Below, piece by piece: positions 7,208 to 14,970 of a DNA stretch of 40,047 nucleotides. Location: positions 1 to 40,047 of the forward strand of contig NZ_CAVK010000140.1 of the NCBI RefSeq assembly GCF_000382885.1, written 5' to 3'. Under the pieces are notes generated by a model, which did no database searches, had not been told where the DNA came from, and was given only the letters and a program-made list of their open reading frames with translations. Position numbers and translations under genes: made by a program. Source of the stretch: Sphingobium indicum BiD32. Lineage in GTDB: Bacteria; Pseudomonadota; Alphaproteobacteria; Sphingomonadales; Sphingomonadaceae. The stretch's first letter is position 1, and every line of letters starts with the position of its first letter.

Positions 7208-9073
7208 ATGATCAAGTATCGCCAGGACATTGACGGACTGCGTTCGCTGGCGATTCTGCCCGTGCTCTTCTTTCATTTGGGTGCGATCCGCCTGTTCCCC
7301 GGCGGCTTCGTGGGCGTCGACGTGTTTTTCGTCATCTCCGGTTATCTGATCACGAAGATCATCTATGATGACCTGTCCAATGGTCGATACAGCATCGCGC
7401 GCTTTTACGAACGCCGCATCCGGCGTATCGTCCCTGCGCTGATCCCGGTCTATCTGTTCGTGTGTATCGGCGGCCTGCTGCTATATTTTCCCAGCGAGGG
7501 ACGGGAAATCGGGCGAACGGTGGTCAGTTCGATCTTCTTTGTGTCGAACATCCTATTCTATGCAAAGTCCGGTTATTTCGATGCCGGGGCCAAGACATCG
7601 CCACTGCTGCACACATGGTCGCTGTCGGTGGAGGAGCAATTCTACATCGTCCTGCCGTTGTTGCTGGTGCTGATCCTGCGCTTTGGCTTTACCGTCCAGC
7701 GCTATGTGTTCGTGGCCCTGACAATCATCAGCTTCGGGGCATCCGTCGTGATGGTCAGGCTTCAGCCCGAAGCCGCCTTTTATCTGCTGCCGTTCAGGGC
7801 GTGGGAACTGATGCTGGGATCGTTGATCTCGATTGGAGTGGTGCCCGTGATCCGCAGCCGACGGCTGGCCGAAATCGTCGCGGGTGGCGGGCTGCTGCTG
7901 ATCATCGGATCGATCCTGTTCATTTCAGAAAAAATGCCCTTTCCCGGCCTGTTGGCGGCACCGGCCTGCCTTGGCGCGGCCGCGCTCATCCACGCCGGGG
8001 GCAGTTTCCAGACGCTCTCGTCCCGCCTGCTGTCGCTGGCACCGGCGCGCTTTGTGGGCCTGATATCCTATTCGCTCTATATCTGGCATTGGCCGGTCAT
8101 CGTATTCTATGCGTCACGGACGGGCGAACTCGACAGGGTCGACAAGCTGATCCTGCTGGCCATCATCACCGCCCTTGCCATCCTGTCGTGGCGGTATGTC
8201 GAACGGCCGTTCCGTAAGCCCCATGGGGCGGATTCCCGCATGGCGGGCGTATATGGCTGGGCGGCCGGCAGTTTCGTGGCCGTGACCGCGCTGGCGTTGC
8301 TGATCGCCCCCGCGCGCCAGGCGCTGTGGCCGGATTATGCCGTTCCCGAACAGATATTGGCCTTTCAGACGCCGCCTCGCGCCGACATGCGCAATGGCAG
8401 CTGTTTCATCGCCAGCGGTGCCGGTGCGCAGGATTTTGATGCGGCCCAATGCCTGTCCCTGCGCCCCAACATGCGCAACGTCCTGCTGATCGGCGACAGC
8501 CATGCCGCACATCTGTATAGCGGATTGACCAAGGCATTTCCGGACGTCCATTTCCTTCAGGCCAATGCGTCAGGCTGTATGCCGCTGGGCCGATTTGCCG
8601 GGCCGGAGCGGTGTACGCAGGTTATCAGCAGGGCGTTCGACTTCGTTGCCGCCCATGGGGGGCAGCTTGACGGCGTCATCATTTCGGCGCGCTGGAAAAA
8701 GGGCGATGCACGTCGCATCGGCGACAGCATCGCGCGGATCGGATCGGCTGTACCCATAACGGTGGTCGGCCCCAGCGTCGAATATCGACTGCCCCTGCCC
8801 AAGATACTGGCGCAGGCCTGGCCCGACGACAGCGGCGCATCGTCCGGCCGTTTCCGGGGCGAGCCGGGGCCGGGACTGGACAAGGCCATGCGGGCTGCGG
8901 TCGAGGGTGCAGGCGCGCGCTATATTTCGATGGAGCAGGCCATCTGTCCGGGCGGCACATGCCGTGTATGGGCAGGCAAGCATGTTCCCCTGCAATTTGA
9001 CGAAGGCCATCTGACCACGCAGGCATCGCGCCTGATCGTCGCGCAGGTCGCCCCGCAATTCCTGTTCCGATGA
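7208..9073 (+). CDS. Acyltransferase-3 / SGNH O-acyltransferase (OafA-like)
   Basis: The 621-aa protein is an integral inner-membrane O-acyltransferase fused to a periplasmic SGNH domain, the architecture of OafA/OatA enzymes that transfer acetyl or other acyl groups to cell-surface glycans. The start MIKYRQDIDGLRSLA is the usual beginning of the family; longer in-frame starts add unrelated sequence. Arg12 and His23 form the R-X10-H motif, and GGFVGVDVFFVISGYL follows. About ten hydrophobic helices extend to ~residue 375. The C-terminal SGNH part shows LLIGDSHAAH (nucleophile Ser) and FDEGHLT (Asp/His pair). The next gene overlaps by 4 nt (ATGA), implying translational coupling to a glycosyltransferase, so the target is probably the glycan made here. 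Confidence 0.93.
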   Translation: MIKYRQDIDGLRSLAILPVLFFHLGAIRLFPGGFVGVDVFFVISGYLITKIIYDDLSNGRYSIARFYERRIRRIVPALIPVYLFVCIGGLLLYFPSEGREIGRTVVSSIFFVSNILFYAKSGYFDAGAKTSPLLHTWSLSVEEQFYIVLPLLLVLILRFGFTVQRYVFVALTIISFGASVVMVRLQPEAAFYLLPFRAWELMLGSLISIGVVPVIRSRRLAEIVAGGGLLLIIGSILFISEKMPFPGLLAAPACLGAAALIHAGGSFQTLSSRLLSLAPARFVGLISYSLYIWHWPVIVFYASRTGELDRVDKLILLAIITALAILSWRYVERPFRKPHGADSRMAGVYGWAAGSFVAVTALALLIAPARQALWPDYAVPEQILAFQTPPRADMRNGSCFIASGAGAQDFDAAQCLSLRPNMRNVLLIGDSHAAHLYSGLTKAFPDVHFLQANASGCMPLGRFAGPERCTQVISRAFDFVAAHGGQLDGVIISARWKKGDARRIGDSIARIGSAVPITVVGPSVEYRLPLPKILAQAWPDDSGASSGRFRGEPGPGLDKAMRAAVEGAGARYISMEQAICPGGTCRVWAGKHVPLQFDEGHLTTQASRLIVAQVAPQFLFR

Positions 9074-10209
9074 CCAGCATCCCGTTGCGTTCCGGGCAGG
9101 GTGACCAGCCAGCGAAGGGAAAGAAGGTCTTGGTCCTGACGACCATGACTCACGCTTCGGGCGCGCCGATCGCGGCGCTTCGTCTGGCCGCAGGGCTGGA
9201 GGCGAGCGGGCATGAGGTGCAGGCCGTATTCCTGTATCACCGCGAGGCCATGAACGGCGCGGACTATCCCGCCCAAGTGCTGCTGAGCCACGTCCCGCGT
9301 ACCCCCGCCGACATGCTGCGCATTATCGCGCGGCTATGGCGATTCCTGCGCGCGAACCGGCCGGACGTCATCATCATGTTCCTGCCACTGGCATCGGTGA
9401 TCGGCGCGAATGTCGCGCGTCTGGCCGGAGTCCGCCGCCGCATCATGTCCTTTCGCGTGCCGCGCGCCACCTATTCGCCGATCATGCGCGCGGCCGACCG
9501 CCTGTCCGCGTGGATGGGCAGCTATACCGATGTCGTGGGCGTGTCCCGCGCGATGCTGGCGGGATGCGCGGCCTACCCCCGCTGGCTGCGCGATCGGGCC
9601 GTCGTCATCCATAACGGGCTGAAGGACTGGCCGCGCAGCACGATGGAAAAGGGCGCGGCGCGCGCGCTGTTCGGCTTGCCGGCGCATGGCAGGCTGGTCG
9701 GCGCGCTTGGCCGGCTGGAGGAGCAGAAAAATCCCGAACTGCTGGTTGAGGCGCTCGCCCAATGTCCTGTCCATGTCCATCTGGTACTGGCGGGCAGCGG
9801 CAGCCTGCGCGAACAGGTCGTCGCATTGGCGGACAGCGCGGGGGTTCTGGACCGCTTGCATCTGCTGGGCGACGTCCCGCGCGAAAAAGTGCCGCATCTG
9901 TTGGCGGCGATCGACATTTTCGCCCAGCCATCGCGGTTTGAAGGGCAAAGCAATGCGTTGCTGGAAGCATTACATGCCGGCCTGCCTTGCCTGGTCAGCG
10001 ACATCGCGGAACAGGTGGAAACCGTCGTCGGGGAGGATGGCCGCGCCGCCGGGCAGGTACTCCCGCTCGACGACCCCGCCGCCTGGGCGCGCGCGATGGC
10101 GAAAGAGGGGCATGGCGATGACCTGGATGCCGTTATTGCGGAGCGCGCTGCCCTGTTTACGTTCGCCGCGATGATGCGTTCCTATAATGCGTTGCTGCGG
10201 GCGCGATGA
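9070..10209 (+). CDS. Glycosyltransferase family 4 (GT-B fold)
   Basis: This 379-aa cytoplasmic, probably membrane-associated transferase would add a sugar from a nucleotide donor to a lipid-linked glycan. The N-terminal half has the GT4-type acceptor domain (KVLVLTTMTHASGAPIAALRLAAGLEASGH). The C-terminal Glycos_transf_1 domain shows GALGRLEEQKNPELLVEA, LVLAGSGSLR and the retaining-enzyme EX7E motif in EGQSNALLEALHAG. The start ATG overlaps the stop of the upstream acyltransferase (ATGA at 9070-9073), so the two are made from one mRNA. The sugar specificity cannot be read from sequence. Confidence 0.92.
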   Translation: MTSIPLRSGQGDQPAKGKKVLVLTTMTHASGAPIAALRLAAGLEASGHEVQAVFLYHREAMNGADYPAQVLLSHVPRTPADMLRIIARLWRFLRANRPDVIIMFLPLASVIGANVARLAGVRRRIMSFRVPRATYSPIMRAADRLSAWMGSYTDVVGVSRAMLAGCAAYPRWLRDRAVVIHNGLKDWPRSTMEKGAARALFGLPAHGRLVGALGRLEEQKNPELLVEALAQCPVHVHLVLAGSGSLREQVVALADSAGVLDRLHLLGDVPREKVPHLLAAIDIFAQPSRFEGQSNALLEALHAGLPCLVSDIAEQVETVVGEDGRAAGQVLPLDDPAAWARAMAKEGHGDDLDAVIAERAALFTFAAMMRSYNALLRAR

Positions 10210-10382
10210 CGCTATGCCGTCTTATCTTCCGCTTCATTCGATGCGGCCTTGCGGCGGGTCAAATTCGCCGCGAAGGGATGAATGGCGATTGCATGGCACC
10301 GCCGCGTGCGTATAGCAGATGGGTTGGGGACGCTGCATAGGCCTTTGCGACATTGCAGCACTAGGAAATCAGGAGCGGCTTT

Positions 10383-10967
10383 ATGAAACTGTTCGTCATT
10401 GGCTTTCCCAAGTCGGGCACGACTACGCTGAACAAGGCGCTGGAAGCCAGTGGCATGTCCGCGCTGCATTGGCGGCAGGGCGAGAAGTTCTTGGGCAAGA
10501 TGATCTATGACGCCTATATGGCCGGCGAAGATCCCTTGCGTGACTTTGCGGACATTGATTGCATCACCCAGGCCGACGTATGTCTGCCGCGGCACAAGCT
10601 GAATTACTGGCCCAACCTGGATTTCCAGATCATCGCGGCGATCCGGCGCTATCATCCCGATTGCCTGCTGGCCCTGAACTATCGCGACCCGGTCAAGGTC
10701 GTATCGAGCATGAACCGCTGGCTGGACATGCGCAAACGCTTCATCGCATCGGACATTCCCGGCCTGCCCAAGGGCTTTGGTGCGAAGGACAGCGAATTAT
10801 TGACCTGGATCGAGGGCCATTATGATGCCTGTCGCCGACTGTTGGGGTCCGACCCCAATTTCTTTGAATATGACATTGAAGATCCCAAGGCACCGCAGAT
10901 CCTGAGCGAACGGCTGGGCATCGAGCTTGCCTGGTGGGGCAAAGCCAATGTGAACGAGGCCGCCTGA
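10383..10967 (+). CDS. Small sulfotransferase-like protein
   Basis: The 194-aa protein begins MKLFVIGFPKSGTTTLNKAL. The PKSGTT loop at residues 9-14 is the 5'-phosphosulfate-binding loop of PAPS-dependent sulfotransferases. The NYRDPVKVVSSMNRW segment resembles the 3'-phosphate site, and the C-terminal WWGKANVN resembles the end of the compact Sulfotransfer_4 type. It is shorter than typical carbohydrate sulfotransferases. AGGAG precedes the ATG at good spacing. Lying between a glycosyltransferase and a flippase, it could sulfate the locus glycan; a P-loop protein of another activity is the alternative. Confidence 0.8.
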   Translation: MKLFVIGFPKSGTTTLNKALEASGMSALHWRQGEKFLGKMIYDAYMAGEDPLRDFADIDCITQADVCLPRHKLNYWPNLDFQIIAAIRRYHPDCLLALNYRDPVKVVSSMNRWLDMRKRFIASDIPGLPKGFGAKDSELLTWIEGHYDACRRLLGSDPNFFEYDIEDPKAPQILSERLGIELAWWGKANVNEAA

Positions 10968-11019
10968 GGCGACAGAGTCACGGCAAGCCCGCATGACGGG
11001 TCGTCAATCGATCGGATGA

Positions 11020-11040
11020 ACCGGCCTTCTTGCGGCCGGT
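11020..11040. other. Short GC-rich hairpin upstream of the flippase gene
   Basis: ACCGGCC (11020-11026) pairs with GGCCGGT (11034-11040) around a 7-nt loop. There is no T-run, so it is not a convincing terminator. It may stabilise the 3' end of the sulfotransferase mRNA or shape the leader of the next gene. Confidence 0.35.
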
Positions 11041-11064
11041 GTAGGGGTAGCAGGGGCACATCCG

Positions 11065-12567
11065 ATGACGACAGCGCGGCGACGGCAGATGCCATATTGG
11101 TTGGCGTCGATATTGACATATGGCTTCGTCAACGTTGTGACGCGCGGCGCGAGCGGCATCCTGACCTTGCTCTATGCCTATCGACTGACGCCTGGCGAAC
11201 TGGGTTCCTACGCCATTTTGATTACGATCGCGGCGTTGATCGACGTTGTTACCAACCTGGGTGTGACCCAGGCCATCCTGCGGCAATATTTCGATTTCAA
11301 GCAGGACGGGGATGCCGGAAAGGCATTTTTGTCGCGGGTCATTCGGCTGACGCGGCTGATCGGGTTCACGCTGGTTATCGTGGCGGGCCTGATATGCCTG
11401 TCGGTGTGGGACCAACTGGTCAGCAATCATCTGCCCACCTGGCCCTATCTGCCGCTGATGCTGGTCTACGCCTATGTCATGCGCAGCAGCAAGATTTTCG
11501 ACATTGTGGCGCGCACGCTCGACAAGCCGGGCATGTTCGCGGCCTATCGCCTGTTGCAGATGGCGGCGCTGATCCTGTTGTCGCTCCTGTTCGTGTTCAA
11601 GCTTCGCTGGGGACTGGAGGGTGCCTTGCTGGCGACCGTCGGGTCGGCCGTTTTCGGCGCGGCGATCCGTTCCTATCTGTTCCGCAACCAGTTGCCTTCG
11701 TCCGGCCGGTCGGGTCGATCGGAGATCACCGCGCTCTACAGCTACGGGCTGCCGCTCTTGCCGCGCGAACTGGCGGAGTGGGGGCGCATCCCTGCGCAGC
11801 GGCTGATCGTTGCGAGCGTCATGTCGGTGGCCGATGTCGGCATGTTCTTTCTGGGCAGTTCGATGGTCGCGATGCTGACCATGCTCACCGATTCCATCGA
11901 AATGTGGCTCAATCCGCAATATATGCGGTTAAGGACCAGTCAGGGCGCAGATGTCAAAGCGCGGCTGCATATGATTCGCCAGATGTTGCTGGGTGTCGTC
12001 ACGCCCGTCTATATCGGCGCTATCCTGTTCCTGCCCGACATCATCCACCTTGTCCTGCCGCCAGGCTATTCGGCTACCCTGCCGATTTTGGGGCCGCTAT
12101 TGCTGGCATCCTATGTCCAGATCCAGTCGCAGTTTCAGCAACGTCAGCTCCTGTTCCTCAAGCGGACCGTGGCTGTTTCGGTTGTGACCATCACAACATC
12201 CGCGTCTTCCCTGGCCGCGGCCTATTTTGCGGGCGGCCAGTGGGGCGTGCAGGGCGTCGCCTGGGCCGTCGCGCTGGTTTCCACCCTCGGGCTTCTGGCC
12301 GGGCGGGCGGTCGTGCGCCGCTATGAGGATAATGAACTTACGCTTTCATCGTCCCTGTGCGGCCTGATGATCGTGTTCCTGCCCGCGCTGGCGATGTCGC
12401 TGCGAACCGACATGGCGTTCGACTGGCCATGGGAGGGAGCAAAGATGCTGTACCTTGTCATTTCCACCACGCTGATTTTCCTGTTGTGGATACGCGGCCA
12501 TCTGGCGGACCTTATGGGGCGTGCTGGGCGGAACAAGAGCAGCAACAACATGGAGTCGGGCAAATGA
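11065..12567 (+). CDS. Wzx-type polysaccharide flippase (MOP superfamily)
   Basis: The 500-aa protein consists of hydrophobic segments throughout, about 12-14 predicted membrane helices. It opens YWLASILTYGFVNVVTRGASGILTLLYAYRL, typical of oligosaccharide flippases of the Polysacc_synt/MATE-like group that move lipid-linked repeat units across the inner membrane. It overlaps the next gene by 4 nt (ATGA), and both lie downstream of the sulfotransferase-like gene. Its presence implies a Wzx/Wzy-style glycan, but no polymerase is in the window. A teichuronic- or O-antigen-type exporter is equally possible. Confidence 0.9.
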   Translation: MTTARRRQMPYWLASILTYGFVNVVTRGASGILTLLYAYRLTPGELGSYAILITIAALIDVVTNLGVTQAILRQYFDFKQDGDAGKAFLSRVIRLTRLIGFTLVIVAGLICLSVWDQLVSNHLPTWPYLPLMLVYAYVMRSSKIFDIVARTLDKPGMFAAYRLLQMAALILLSLLFVFKLRWGLEGALLATVGSAVFGAAIRSYLFRNQLPSSGRSGRSEITALYSYGLPLLPRELAEWGRIPAQRLIVASVMSVADVGMFFLGSSMVAMLTMLTDSIEMWLNPQYMRLRTSQGADVKARLHMIRQMLLGVVTPVYIGAILFLPDIIHLVLPPGYSATLPILGPLLLASYVQIQSQFQQRQLLFLKRTVAVSVVTITTSASSLAAAYFAGGQWGVQGVAWAVALVSTLGLLAGRAVVRRYEDNELTLSSSLCGLMIVFLPALAMSLRTDMAFDWPWEGAKMLYLVISTTLIFLLWIRGHLADLMGRAGRNKSSNNMESGK

Positions 12568-13607
12568 GCGGCCCAGCGATCGAGGCCTCATCGGCCCAAG
12601 GCGCGGCGGACACCGTCCAGAGCGCGCCGGAGCGGCCGCGACTCGCCCATCTGGACGTGGGACGGGGCATAGCGATCCTGCTCGTCGTGATCTTCCATGC
12701 CTATCGGGGCTTTCTCAACGCCGGAACGGCGGGCGCGGGATCGCTGTGGCCGCTGCTCGACTATAGCGTCTATATATTCCACATGGCCTTTTTCTTCGTA
12801 GCGTCAGGCTATTGGGTACCGCGCGCGTTGAAAAAAGGCAGGACTGCCTATCTGTGGGATAAGCTGGCGACGACCTGGTGGCCAGCCGTGCTATGGTCGC
12901 TCATCTATATCCTCATCAACAATGTCATGGCATCTTATGTTAACAAGCCTGTTCCGATGGACGGGCTGTGGCGCATATTATTTTTTCCGGCCATGCATTT
13001 CTGGTTTCTGGGCGCGTTGTTTCTATTCTTCCTGTGCATGGCAGTAACCAGGAATATCTCCTTCTGGTTGCTGACCGCCGTCGTGGCATGTGGCCTGGTC
13101 GATGTCTTTCCGATGCGGGAAACCTTTGCCCGTTACTGCCATTTCGGAATATTCTTCATTGCAGGCGTCATATTGTCCACCAACCGGTCGCAGATGACGG
13201 GGAAGGGATGGCCGATCGCACTGATCGTGCTCGGCGCCACGATCTGGCTGGGATTTGAAAAGGGGGTCAGCCTCTATTCCGGCTGGCTGGTTCCCGGCGG
13301 CTTTGCGGGGATCATCGTCCTGCTGGCGCTGGCCAGAAGCATTGCAGGCCATGGCGTGGGCCGGATGCTGGGGTGGGTCGGCCAACGGTCTATGCCAATC
13401 TATGTCCTGCATATCTTGCCGATGTCGGCATCGCGCGTCGTGCTGAACCGCGTTGCGCCGGATTTGAATCTGGACATGCGAATCCTGATTGTTTCGGCGT
13501 CCGGCCTCGTCTTTTCGCTTATTGGATATGCGATCGTCGCTCGCCTGAATCTGCTTGCCATCACCGGACTGGGCAAGGGCGGATTGCGATCGGCACCGGC
13601 GACATAG
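12564..13607 (+). CDS. Acyltransferase-3 family membrane protein without SGNH domain
   Basis: The 347-aa protein starts at the ATG overlapping the flippase stop codon; the longer in-frame reading is antisense/out-of-frame sequence of that gene. After a short polar N-terminus it shows LAHLDVGRGIAILLVVIFHAY, with the R-X10-H motif, followed by about ten membrane helices. It ends without a periplasmic hydrolase domain, so it is the single-module form used for O-acylation of polysaccharide subunits (ExoZ/WecH-like group). Coupling to the flippase suggests it modifies the undecaprenyl-linked repeat before or after translocation. Confidence 0.9.
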   Translation: MSGPAIEASSAQGAADTVQSAPERPRLAHLDVGRGIAILLVVIFHAYRGFLNAGTAGAGSLWPLLDYSVYIFHMAFFFVASGYWVPRALKKGRTAYLWDKLATTWWPAVLWSLIYILINNVMASYVNKPVPMDGLWRILFFPAMHFWFLGALFLFFLCMAVTRNISFWLLTAVVACGLVDVFPMRETFARYCHFGIFFIAGVILSTNRSQMTGKGWPIALIVLGATIWLGFEKGVSLYSGWLVPGGFAGIIVLLALARSIAGHGVGRMLGWVGQRSMPIYVLHILPMSASRVVLNRVAPDLNLDMRILIVSASGLVFSLIGYAIVARLNLLAITGLGKGGLRSAPAT

Positions 13608-14086
13608 TGCGTAAAATATTGACTGCAGCACGAAGTTAAATTTATTTTCATGTAAATTTTGCAAGTGCGAAAATTCATGAAATGACTTGACAATGGTAGA
13701 GCGATAGAATCAGCACAGTCCTGCCATCGCTGCCTATGGCTAAAGCTAGGCGTTGCGTGGCTTCCGTAACTCTGAAAATCCCGCGTTTCAGGCCGCTTCC
13801 CACCTGGGCGTACAGTCCTCGGCTGTGGATGCCGAGTCGGCTGGCAGAGAGTCGGAACAGGGCGAAGCCTTGTCGGGGGAATTATTACAATTTGTGTTAG
13901 CTGTCTCAAATAGAGGCAATCTCGCAATAGCGTAATGGCGAAGCATTGACGCGCTATAGTTACCAAGTTACTAACGGCCCGCGGACAACGAGGCGGCAAA
14001 CGTCGCCAGCTATAACCGCTTGAAGCAGTGAACTAAATTCGCGGGCGCAGCAGTTGAGCAACAATTAAATTAACAGGAGATGTCTT
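13608..14086. other. Intergenic region upstream of the small RTX gene
   Basis: This 479-bp stretch contains A/T-rich islands (around 13,620-13,690 and 13,880-14,080) and no supported gene. A possible sigma-70-like pair lies at 13946-13974. A GC-rich middle part (about 13,780-13,870) could fold, but I could not match it to a known riboswitch class. Confidence 0.5.
13946..13974 (+). promoter_or_regulatory. Possible sigma-70-type promoter for the small RTX gene
   Basis: TTGACG (13946-13951), a 17-bp spacer and TACTAA (13969-13974) precede the RTX gene by about 110 nt. The -35 is strong and the -10 weak, so this is a candidate only. The spacer contains a GTTACcaaGTTAC direct repeat ending at the -10. 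Confidence 0.3.
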
Positions 14087-14500
14087 ATGGCAGTCATTAA
14101 AGGTACGCCCGGTAACGGCAACACCGCAGACGATCTGACCGGCACTGACGCAGCGGACCAGATTTTGGGTGGCGACGGTGACGATCGGATTCGTGGTGGG
14201 TTGGGGGATGACTCCATCTCCGGCGGCTCTGGCAACGACGGCATCACGGGCAACCAAGGCAACGACCTGCTGTTCGGTGGTGACGGCGACGACGACCTCA
14301 ATGGCGGCGCGGACTATGACACCGCCCAATATCGTGGCGCGCTGAGCGATTACACCATCTATCTGAACGATCGCGGCGAAGTTGTGATCATCGACAATGT
14401 CGGTAGCGACGGTCGTGACATTCTCAAGAACATCGAAGCTCTGAAGTTCTGGGAAAATGGCGCGTACAAGACCTACGAACTGGCTGACATCCTTCCCTGA
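14087..14500 (+). CDS. Small RTX calcium-binding protein, probable type I secretion substrate
   Basis: The 137-aa protein starts at an ATG with AGGAG eight bases upstream. After a short N-terminus (NTADDLTGTDAADQILGG) it has about six RTX nonapeptides (GGDGDDRIRGGLGDDSISGG type) to ~residue 75. A compact C-terminal segment follows (YTIYLNDRGEVVIIDNV...GRDILKNIEALKF) of the kind that caps RTX exoproteins. It ends ELADILP. There is no signal peptide and no catalytic domain, so it is nearly a bare RTX cassette. It lies close to the type I exporter and ends in a strong terminator, so it is its own transcription unit. A calcium-dependent matrix or adhesion component is my inference. Confidence 0.85.
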   Translation: MAVIKGTPGNGNTADDLTGTDAADQILGGDGDDRIRGGLGDDSISGGSGNDGITGNQGNDLLFGGDGDDDLNGGADYDTAQYRGALSDYTIYLNDRGEVVIIDNVGSDGRDILKNIEALKFWENGAYKTYELADILP

Positions 14501-14578
14501 TTTAGGTGTGCGACTCGGCAGGTGTGGATGAAACAGGCTGCACCAGCCGATTTGCCAACCTTGATCATGTGAACAGTG

Positions 14579-14635
14579 AATTGCCGCTGGCGCTGGGGGA
14601 TATGATCCCACCAGAGTCAGCGGCAATTTTCTTTT
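14579..14635 (+). terminator. Rho-independent terminator of the small RTX gene
   Basis: AATTGCCGCTG (14579-14589) pairs perfectly with CAGCGGCAATT (14618-14628). The inner part pairs further (CTGG...CCAG and GGGAT...ATCCC). The stem is followed by TTCTTTT. It lies 79 nt past the RTX stop codon. Confidence 0.8.
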
Positions 14636-14970
14636 CCGGCCAATGTCATGCTGGCTCGCCTGGTCGAGCCAATCCGGCCTGAGCGGCGTTGCCGTCAAGT
14701 GCGCCCGGCCGTGGCGCTTGCGGCCACGCTGCGATTTCATGGCACCTTTTCTTCCCGGCATCCGGTCGCTTGCGCGCATGGATTGCAAAGCGGTTGCATC
14801 CCTGCAAAGGCAAGGTTCAGGACATAGGAGAAGGGGCTGTCAGTCGGATGGTTGGCCTTCCCTGTACCAGTTTAATACGCAAGCGCCTTAATGGCAGGAT
14901 GGATGTGGCGCGCGCGTCCGACTATCGACAGGTGGCCGGCATTTGATGCCTTTGGGGGGCGAGCAGATAG
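14636..14970. other. Intergenic leader of the second SGNH acyltransferase
   Basis: About 335 bp with no supported gene. Small hairpins are visible (e.g. CGTGGC/GCCACG near 14,711-14,730), but there is no clear promoter. The short frames here are non-coding or shadows of the following gene. Confidence 0.5.

Noticed and set aside
13688..13711. TTGACA followed by TAGAAT
   Set aside because: The spacer is only 12 bp, too short for a sigma-70 promoter.
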